A stretch of DNA of 64,000 nucleotides from Photobacterium arenosum. GTDB lineage: Bacteria > Pseudomonadota > Gammaproteobacteria > Enterobacterales > Vibrionaceae. Where the stretch lies: positions 124,001 to 188,000 of the forward strand of contig NZ_JACYTP010000005.1 of assembly GCF_014841115.1 (NCBI RefSeq), given 5' to 3'. A program made the translations under genes and the position numbers. A model generated the notes under the pieces. That model saw nothing but the letters and a program-made list of their open reading frames with translations, had not been told where the DNA came from and made no database searches. This document shows positions 57,505 to 64,000 of the stretch, one piece after another. How positions within the stretch are numbered: the stretch's first letter is position 1; every line of letters begins with the position of its first letter.

Positions 57505-58965
57505 TTATTTCTTCATTTCATGCACGCTGAGCGCCATCGCGGCCAGCTGTCGGGCAATTTTACCAACGTCACCAGCACCTTGCGTCAGAACAAGGTCATT
57601 CTCTTGAATAACATTGGCCAAAGCTCCCGGTAATGCCGCTGTGCTGGGCACAAAAATCGGATCGAGCTTACCCCGTCCGCGAATGGTACGGCACAGTGAA
57701 CGTCCGTCAGCACCGGGGATCGCGACTTCACCTGCGCTGTACACATCCAGCATCAGCAGTACATCCACTTGCTCCAGCACATTGGCAAAATCATCATACA
57801 GGTCGCGGGTGCGGGTATAACGGTGAGGCTGGAATACCATCACCAGACGTTTACCCGGCCAGCCAGCACGAGCGGCTTTAATGGTGACATCCACTTCACT
57901 CGGGTGATGACCATAGTCATCCACCAGCATCACGTTGCCGTTGCCGCTGTCAAATTCACCCAGGTGATCAAAACGGCGGCCGGTTCCTTCAAATTCAACC
58001 AGCGCGCGCTGGATAGCGTCATCCTCTACGCCTTCTTCCGTCGCCACAGCAACGGCCGCGGCGGCATTGAGGGCATTGTGCTGTCCCGGAATATTGAGTG
58101 TGACTGACAGCTCCGGTTTCCCTTTTCGCAGAATCGAGAAATGTCCTTGCTGGCCCTGCTGACGATAATTCACCAACCGGACATCGGCATCCTCGGCAAA
58201 ACCGTAGGTAATGACCTGACGCCCCACACGTGGCAGCAATTCCCGTACCACAGGATCATCAATACACATCACGGCCAGCCCGTAAAACGGCAGGTTATGA
58301 AGGAAATCAATAAAGGTTTGCTTCAGGTTTTCAAAGTTACCGCCATAAGTTTCCATATGGTCAGCTTCAATGTTAGTAACCACACACACCATGGGCTGCA
58401 GGTGGATAAAAGAGGCATCACTCTCATCGGCTTCAGCGATCAGATAGCGGCTGCAACCCAGGCGTGCATTGGTACCGGCACTCTTCACCAGGCCGCCATT
58501 AACAAAGGTCGGATCCAGTCCGGCTTCGGAATAAATCTGTGTAGTTAGTGCTGTTGTGGTTGTCTTACCGTGCGTACCGGCAATCGCAATGCCATGGCGA
58601 TAGCGCATCAGCTCGGCCAGCATTTCCGCACGGCGGACCACGGGAATACGTAACTCACGAGCCGCTTTCAGCTCGGGGTTTTCCGCCGATATTGCGGTCG
58701 AGGCCACCACCACGCTGGCCCCTTCAACATTCGTACTCGCGTGACCAAAAAACAGCTCTGCACCACGCTCGCCAAGACGCTCAGTGACTGAGTTCGGGGT
58801 AATGTCCGAACCACTGATACGGTAGCCTTCATTCAATAATACTTCGGCGATGCCACTCATTCCGGCCCCGCCGATACCAACAAAGTGAATACGCTCAACG
58901 CGGCGCATCTCTGGCACCATGGTTCTGATTTTGGCTATTTGCTGGTTATCCAGTTTACTCATCAC
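57505..58965 (-). CDS. murC: UDP-N-acetylmuramate-L-alanine ligase MurC
   Basis: 486 aa. Adds L-Ala to UDP-MurNAc, the first amino acid of the stem peptide. [15 protein letters not shown] binds the UDP substrate, and [11 protein letters not shown] is the ATP P-loop. Mur-ligase signatures NIEADH and DYGHHPSEV are present. It follows murG by 13 bp. ATG ATG doublet at the start; either may be used. Confidence 0.97.
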   Translation of the reverse strand: MMSKLDNQQIAKIRTMVPEMRRVERIHFVGIGGAGMSGIAEVLLNEGYRISGSDITPNSVTERLGERGAELFFGHASTNVEGASVVVASTAISAENPELKAARELRIPVVRRAEMLAELMRYRHGIAIAGTHGKTTTTALTTQIYSEAGLDPTFVNGGLVKSAGTNARLGCSRYLIAEADESDASFIHLQPMVCVVTNIEADHMETYGGNFENLKQTFIDFLHNLPFYGLAVMCIDDPVVRELLPRVGRQVITYGFAEDADVRLVNYRQQGQQGHFSILRKGKPELSVTLNIPGQHNALNAAAAVAVATEEGVEDDAIQRALVEFEGTGRRFDHLGEFDSGNGNVMLVDDYGHHPSEVDVTIKAARAGWPGKRLVMVFQPHRYTRTRDLYDDFANVLEQVDVLLMLDVYSAGEVAIPGADGRSLCRTIRGRGKLDPIFVPSTAALPGALANVIQENDLVLTQGAGDVGKIARQLAAMALSVHEMKK

Positions 58966-58978
58966 TCTGTTCTCTTCT

Positions 58979-60040
58979 TTACTTAGCCTGCGCCTTAATC
59001 ACATCAGCCACTCGGACATCCGCATCAAGGATCGCAGCCTGTCTCGCCGCCTCGGCCATGCTCAGCAAAGCCGGGCGATCTAAGGTTGTAATTAGCTGTG
59101 CCAGACGATCGGCTGTCAGATCCGGCTGCTCTATCATGTGTGCGGCGCCGCACTCCACCAGATGATCCGCATTCAGGGCCTGCTGGCGGTCTTTATGCAT
59201 GAAAGGCACGAATATCGCTCCGACGCCAGCCGCCGACAACTCAGAGACGGTCAGCGCCCCAGATCGGCAAACCACCAGGTCGGCCCAGTCATAAGCCGCC
59301 GCAACATCATCAATAAATTCAGTGACGTTATATCCCTGCACACCACACTTATTGTATAGCTGCTCAGTGCTGGCCTGATTTCCTTTACCTGCCTGATGCC
59401 AGATGTCGACATCTCCGCCCAGTTGCGCAGCGGCGGCCGGTACAGTCTGGTTCAGTATTCGTGCGCCCTGGCTGCCACCCATTACCAGGATCCGTACCGG
59501 ACCCTCTCGCTCAGCCAGTCGCTGCGCTGGCGCTGCCAGCTCAGTCACATCGCGGCGAACCGGATTGCCAACCACAGGTTTGCCTGGAAACGCGCCGGGG
59601 AAAGCCTGTAACACGCTGGCCGCAATGCGCGATAACCAGCGGTTTGTCAGGCCCGCAACCGCGTTTTGCTCGTGAAGAATTACCGGAATACCGCTGAACC
59701 AGGCTGCTACGCCACCCGGACCGCTGACATAACCGCCCATGCCAAGCACCGCATCCGGTTGCCAGGCTTGGATATAGCGGCGGGCCTGCAATATCGCGCC
59801 CACAATCTGAAAAGGCGCCGCCAGCAGTTTTTTGATCCCCTGGCCGCGTAATCCTTTCACTTTAATAAAGTCTATTTCAATCCCGTGTTTAGGCACCAGG
59901 TCGGCTTCCATGCGATCTGCCGTACCCAGCCAGCGAATTTCCCAGCCTTGCTGCTGCAGCTTACGGGCCACGGCTAACGCAGGAAATACATGGCCGCCCG
60001 TGCCGCCAGCCATCACCAGCAAACGCTTATTTTTCTTCAT
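58979..60040 (-). CDS. murG: Lipid II synthase (GlcNAc transferase) MurG
   Basis: 353 aa from the ATG at 60040. Peripheral inner-membrane GT-B enzyme that adds GlcNAc to lipid [29 protein letters not shown] and [11 protein letters not shown] are family signatures. In-frame ATGs at 60046 and 60052 precede it, overlapping the ftsW stop; family N-termini ([13 protein letters not shown]) favour 60040. The open frame to 60103 lies inside ftsW. Confidence 0.95.
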   Translation of the reverse strand: MKKNKRLLVMAGGTGGHVFPALAVARKLQQQGWEIRWLGTADRMEADLVPKHGIEIDFIKVKGLRGQGIKKLLAAPFQIVGAILQARRYIQAWQPDAVLGMGGYVSGPGGVAAWFSGIPVILHEQNAVAGLTNRWLSRIAASVLQAFPGAFPGKPVVGNPVRRDVTELAAPAQRLAEREGPVRILVMGGSQGARILNQTVPAAAAQLGGDVDIWHQAGKGNQASTEQLYNKCGVQGYNVTEFIDDVAAAYDWADLVVCRSGALTVSELSAAGVGAIFVPFMHKDRQQALNADHLVECGAAHMIEQPDLTADRLAQLITTLDRPALLSMAEAARQAAILDADVRVADVIKAQAK

Positions 60041-61235
60041 TGTCATTTTCATCACTTGATTGCGCTGATCCGAAACGAGCCTGATGCCGTTGTTCATGAT
60101 CAATGCGCAGCAAAATGGCCACGGCCGTCGACATAATGAACAAGCTCGATCCGCCGTAACTGATCAAAGGCAGAGTTAACCCTTTGGTCGGTACTATACC
60201 GGCCGCCGCCCCGACATTGACCAAGGTCTGGAAAGCAAACCAGAACCCGATGCCGAATGCCAGAAAACCGCCGAACAACTGGCCAGACTCCAGACTTTTC
60301 TTTCCGATGAACAGTGCCTTGAACACCAAGGTAAAGATAAGCAAAAGCACCAGAGTCACCCCCAGCAGCCCCAGCTCTTCGGCCAGTACAGCGAACACGA
60401 AATCAGTATGAGCTTCGGGTAAATATTCCAGTTTCTGAATGGAATTGCCCAGGCCTTGTCCCATCCAGTCACCCCGACCGAATGCCATCAAAGATTGTGT
60501 CAGCTGGTAACCACTGCCAAAGGGATCTTCCCAGGGATCCAAAAAAGCGGTGATCCGGCGCATGCGGTAAGGCTCGAACACAATCAGCATTACTATGCCC
60601 AGTAACGCCATCGAGAGCATGGCCAGGAACTGCCACAACTTAGCCCCGGCAATAAACAGCATGCCGACTGTAGTGACAAACATCACGACAAAGGAACCCA
60701 GATCCGGCTGTTGCAGCAGTAAAATAGCCATGAGCGCCAGCACGGCCAGCGGTTTGATAAAGCCGTAAAAACTTTGTCTGACCTGATGATACTGGCGCAC
60801 CAGATACCCGGACAGAAACACAAAGAGCGAGAGTTTAGCCACTTCCGCTGGCTGCAGGTTAAAGATCCCCAGCGGAATCCAACGAACCGCACCGTTAACC
60901 GAACGGCCAACGACCAGCACAATCACCAGCAAGGCCAGCGATACCAGCAACATAGGCACACTCAGCTGACGCCAGCGCTCCAGCGGCACCTGGACCATGA
61001 AAGCGGCAATAATCAGGGCACAGAACAGAAAAAAGGCATGGCGCAGCGCAAAATAAAACGGCATGTCTGTCAGGCGTGTGGCCACAGGCACAGAGGCGGA
61101 GCTGACCACAACCAGACCGGTCACCATCAGGGACAGACTGATCCACACCAGTTGTCTGTCATACTGACAAGGCGGGGCCGGCCGGCTAAACCACTGGCTG
61201 ATTTCAAACAGGGTATCTTTTACCCCTTTCAGCAT
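60027..61235 (-). CDS. ftsW: Septal peptidoglycan glycosyltransferase FtsW (SEDS)
   Basis: 402 aa with ten membrane segments. SEDS-family polymerase working with FtsI at the septum. [16 protein letters not shown] and [16 protein letters not shown] are hallmarks, and [13 protein letters not shown] lies near the C-terminus. It overlaps murD upstream by 7 bp and murG downstream. Confidence 0.96.
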   Translation of the reverse strand: MLKGVKDTLFEISQWFSRPAPPCQYDRQLVWISLSLMVTGLVVVSSASVPVATRLTDMPFYFALRHAFFLFCALIIAAFMVQVPLERWRQLSVPMLLVSLALLVIVLVVGRSVNGAVRWIPLGIFNLQPAEVAKLSLFVFLSGYLVRQYHQVRQSFYGFIKPLAVLALMAILLLQQPDLGSFVVMFVTTVGMLFIAGAKLWQFLAMLSMALLGIVMLIVFEPYRMRRITAFLDPWEDPFGSGYQLTQSLMAFGRGDWMGQGLGNSIQKLEYLPEAHTDFVFAVLAEELGLLGVTLVLLLIFTLVFKALFIGKKSLESGQLFGGFLAFGIGFWFAFQTLVNVGAAAGIVPTKGLTLPLISYGGSSLFIMSTAVAILLRIDHEQRHQARFGSAQSSDENDNEEK

Positions 61236-62575
61236 GCCTGCACTCCCTGCACCTGATCTTTCAGGCTGTGAGCCAGCTCAGCAAAAGCGTCGCCACGTGC
61301 CATAAAATTAGAATACTGGTCCAGGCTGGCACAGGCCGGAGACAGTAATATCATGTCGCCGGATCTCGCTTCCGACGCTGCCAGTGCCATCGCCTGATCT
61401 AAGGTTTCCACCACGACCGGGGCATTTGACAAGGTCAGGAACCGGTGACCGTCACGGCCAAAACAGTACAGCTGAACGTTGAGGGTCTCCAGCACAGGTT
61501 TGAGCGGCGTAAAGTCCGCCCCCTTGCTGTCACCGCCCACCAGTAAATGCACTTTGCCCGGAATGGACAGACCATTCAGCGCAGCCAGCGTACTGGCGAG
61601 ATTGGTGGCTTTCGAGTCATTGACCCAGTCAACACCGTGCGCCTGTACCACACGCTGACAACGGTGCGGCAAACCAGTATAACGGCGCAGTGTCCGGCAG
61701 GCAGCGTCACGGTCAATACCCGCCGCGTCTGCCAGCGCCAGCGCTGCCAGGCTGTTAGCCACATTATGGCGGCCGACCAGGGCAATGTCCCGGCTTGGCA
61801 TCACAGGCATGCCATGCACCGCCAGGTACTCTTCACCCTGGTGCTGAATCAGTCCGTAGTCTTGCCCATCAAAGCCAAAACTGGTTCGCATACCTTGCCA
61901 TGAGCCATCCGGCAATGTCGCCGCATCGTCACGATTGCTAATGGCCAGCCGGGCATGACGGTAAATACGTTGCTTGGCCTGACCATAGTCGGCAAGGCTG
62001 TCGTACCTGTCCATATGATCTTCAGACAGGTTCAGGTAGGCCGCTGCAGCCAGTTCGAGCGAAGCTGTGGTCTCGAGCTGAAAACTCGACAGCTCCAGCA
62101 CATACAGTTCATTACCTTGTTCTAACATATCCAGGGCAGCCAGGCCGATGTTGCCGCCTACTCCCGCTTTGATACCCGCTTCAGCGGCCATGGCACCGAC
62201 CAGGCTGGTGACTGTGCTTTTACCGTTTGAACCGGTAATCGCCAGCACCGGCTTATCGGCTGCCAGGGCAAACAATTCAATATCACCAATCACAGGAATG
62301 CCAGCCGCGATGGCGGTTTGCAACTCAGGCGTACTCAGGGCGACCCCCGGATTAGCGACGATCAGATCCGCCGCCAGCAGCCAGTCCATCTGCCACTGAC
62401 CGGCACTCAGGCTGACACCGTCTGGCAATTGATCCTCTCCCGGGGGATGGGCCCGGGTATCAATCACCTGAATTGCCGGCGGTGACGGCTGCCTTGTCAG
62501 GTAGTTCACCACCGACAGTCCGGTTACACCCAGACCCACGACCACAACGTTACCTGCCTGTGCCAAGTGATTCAT
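61229..62575 (-). CDS. murD: UDP-N-acetylmuramoylalanine-D-glutamate ligase MurD
   Basis: 448 aa. Adds D-Glu to the stem peptide. [13 protein letters not shown] (N-domain), P-loop [23 protein letters not shown] and NDSKATN match the Mur-ligase order. Its ATG directly follows the mraY stop, with no spacer. Confidence 0.97.
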   Translation of the reverse strand: MNHLAQAGNVVVVGLGVTGLSVVNYLTRQPSPPAIQVIDTRAHPPGEDQLPDGVSLSAGQWQMDWLLAADLIVANPGVALSTPELQTAIAAGIPVIGDIELFALAADKPVLAITGSNGKSTVTSLVGAMAAEAGIKAGVGGNIGLAALDMLEQGNELYVLELSSFQLETTASLELAAAAYLNLSEDHMDRYDSLADYGQAKQRIYRHARLAISNRDDAATLPDGSWQGMRTSFGFDGQDYGLIQHQGEEYLAVHGMPVMPSRDIALVGRHNVANSLAALALADAAGIDRDAACRTLRRYTGLPHRCQRVVQAHGVDWVNDSKATNLASTLAALNGLSIPGKVHLLVGGDSKGADFTPLKPVLETLNVQLYCFGRDGHRFLTLSNAPVVVETLDQAMALAASEARSGDMILLSPACASLDQYSNFMARGDAFAELAHSLKDQVQGVQAC

Positions 62576-63658
62576 TTAGCGCACCTTCAGTGTTGCCAGC
62601 GCAAACAGCACCAGCATCAGGGTGATGATCCAAAAGCGCACTATCACACGTGGCTCGGGCCAACCTTTCAGCTCATAGTGATGATGAATCGGCGCCATAC
62701 GGAAGATTCGCTGGCCTCGCAGCTTGTAAGAGCCCACCTGCAGGATCACAGACACAGTTTCCATGACAAAAACACCGCCCATGATCACCAGCAACAGCTC
62801 CTGACGAACCAGTACCGCAATCGTCCCCAGAGCGCCACCCAGCGCCAGCGAGCCGACATCGCCCATGAAGACCTGTGCCGGATAGGTGTTAAACCACAAA
62901 AAGCCCAGACCGGCACCAACTATGGCCGCACACACCACCACCAGTTCACTGGCGTTACTGATATACGGAATATTGAGGTAGCTGGCAAAGTTCACATTAC
63001 CGGTCGCCCAGGCAATAAAGGCCATACCGGCCGCCACCATCACAGTTGGCATAATGGCCAGACCGTCAAGGCCGTCAGTCAGGTTCACCGCGTTACTGGT
63101 GCCGACAATGACAAAATAAGTGAGCACTATGTACAGCGCGCCAAGCTGGGGCATGACATCTTTAAAGAAAGGCACCACCAGCTGGGTCGCTGCCGTGTCT
63201 TTCCCGTAGGCATACAGGGCAAAGGCAACAACCAGGGCAATCACCGACTGCCAGAAATATTTCCAACGGGCGATCAAACCATCGGTATTCTTACGAACCA
63301 CTTTGCGGTAATCATCAATAAAGCCGACGATACCGTAGCCGAGCATAACGGTCAGCACAGCCCAGACATAAGGGTTGCTGATATCAGACCACAGCAGTAC
63401 TGTGATGGTGATCGCCGCCAGAATCATGACACCGCCCATGGTCGGCGTGCCACGCTTACTGAAATGAGACTCGGGTCCGTCATGGCGCACCACTTGGCCA
63501 ATCTGCATCATCTGCAAACGGGCAATCAGGCGAGGCCCCATCCATAATGAAATAAACAAAGCTGTCAACACGCTGATAATGGCGCGAAACGTCAAGTATT
63601 CAAACAGACGGAAAAAAGGAAAAGTCGACTCTAATAAGTCTGCTAACCAAAAAATCAT
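62576..63658 (-). CDS. mraY: Phospho-MurNAc-pentapeptide transferase MraY
   Basis: 360 aa, E. coli length, with ten membrane helices. It transfers phospho-MurNAc-pentapeptide to undecaprenyl phosphate to make lipid I. The catalytic Asp-rich [19 protein letters not shown] and the C-terminal [14 protein letters not shown] are present. It is 2 bp downstream of murF. Confidence 0.98.
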   Translation of the reverse strand: MIFWLADLLESTFPFFRLFEYLTFRAIISVLTALFISLWMGPRLIARLQMMQIGQVVRHDGPESHFSKRGTPTMGGVMILAAITITVLLWSDISNPYVWAVLTVMLGYGIVGFIDDYRKVVRKNTDGLIARWKYFWQSVIALVVAFALYAYGKDTAATQLVVPFFKDVMPQLGALYIVLTYFVIVGTSNAVNLTDGLDGLAIMPTVMVAAGMAFIAWATGNVNFASYLNIPYISNASELVVVCAAIVGAGLGFLWFNTYPAQVFMGDVGSLALGGALGTIAVLVRQELLLVIMGGVFVMETVSVILQVGSYKLRGQRIFRMAPIHHHYELKGWPEPRVIVRFWIITLMLVLFALATLKVR

Positions 63659-63660
63659 TG

Positions 63661-64000
63661 TTATAAGTCCTGCAGTGCGGCAATAATTTCTTCCATACGG
63701 GCGCTGCGTGCCCCTTTTGCCAACACTGTTATTTCTTGTTGTTGTTGAGAATCCTGTGCGGATTCATGATGAAATTGCTGTACCTGAGCGATCAACGCGG
63801 CCTTCAATGCCAAATTATCACTGAAGTGTTGTCCCTGGTTCACTTCACTCACGATAGCACTGGCTTTACCTACTGTCAGGACGCGATCCAGCTGTTTTTG
63901 CTGAGCGTAATCGGCTATCTCGCGATGCATCCGCTCACTTTCTTGCCCCATTTCGGCCATATCGCCAAATACCAGCCAGCGCTGCCCATTGAAATCCGCC
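63661..64000 (-). CDS. murF: MurF, UDP-MurNAc-tripeptide-D-Ala-D-Ala ligase (C-terminal part only)
   Basis: Only the last 112 codons are in the window; the frame is open to the edge. The residues read off the edge, [17 protein letters not shown], match the family LGDMGELG motif near the start of the C-terminal domain, followed by [14 protein letters not shown] close to the end. The position before mraY in the dcw order supports the call. MurF adds D-Ala-D-Ala to complete the pentapeptide. Confidence 0.93.
   Translation of the reverse strand, partial: ADFNGQRWLVFGDMAEMGQESERMHREIADYAQQKQLDRVLTVGKASAIVSEVNQGQHFSDNLALKAALIAQVQQFHHESAQDSQQQQEITVLAKGARSARMEEIIAALQDL

Noticed and set aside
62567..63547. 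326-codon plus-strand open frame opposite mraY, rich in His and Gln.
   Set aside because: Its composition is that expected from the reverse complement of a membrane-protein gene; no start signal.

Overview
The window is an ordinary chromosomal core segment of a gammaproteobacterium of the family Vibrionaceae, most likely Photobacterium or a close relative. The evidence is a LuxR/HapR/LitR-type TetR regulator beside hpt, with a Qrr-sRNA target in its leader; a division/cell-wall (dcw) cluster without ddlB; dciA in the place where E. coli has secM; and pilABCD close to nadC. The genus is inference. I saw no rRNA, tRNA, CRISPR array, prophage or insertion sequence. Gene density is high and nearly every gene is recognisable.

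Layout. 1-6.2 kb: end of an HD-GYP gene (5' end outside the window), facing hrpB-mrcB. 6.3-12.9 kb: rightward genes thpR-sfsA, dksA, gluQ, pcnB-folK and panB-panC. 13.0-16.9 kb: an ABC-2 exporter (yadGH), carbonic anhydrase (can), hpt and the quorum-sensing master regulator. 16.9-22.5 kb: fbpABC iron(III) uptake with a Fur box, and glnK-amtB with a sigma-54 promoter. 22.7-30.5 kb: yacL, acnB, a patatin/POTRA/barrel protein (type Vd) and a chemoreceptor. 30.7-37.8 kb: the pyruvate dehydrogenase genes pdhR-aceE-aceF-lpd with two PdhR boxes. 38.1-39.7 kb: ampD and nadC. 39.8-42.3 kb: glpTQ, which separates nadC from pilA. 42.7-49.2 kb: pilABCD, coaE, zapD, yacG, mutT. 49.3-52.9 kb: secA and dciA. 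52.9-64 kb: lpxC and the dcw cluster read leftward (murF-mraY-murD-ftsW-murG-murC-ftsQ-ftsA-ftsZ-lpxC), with murF running off the window.

How it works together. The right part supplies lipid II synthesis, septum assembly and lipid A commitment, and mrcB, ampD, zapD and secA serve the same envelope. The left and middle parts hold central metabolism (PDH, aconitase, NAD, CoA and folate precursors), nutrient uptake (Fe3+, NH4+, glycerol-3-phosphate) and global regulators (DksA, LuxR-type, PdhR, GlnK).

The most interesting signals are regulatory rather than new gene families. They are a likely AUC start codon for pcnB; a 29-codon ORF that ends two bases before secA; a nested inverted repeat between secA and dciA; a 13-bp inverted repeat at the predicted 5' end of can mRNA; a terminator between yacL and glnK that also reads as an NtrC site; and a 9-nt Qrr-complementary site over the luxR-type ribosome binding site. 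I found no convincing undescribed multi-gene system.
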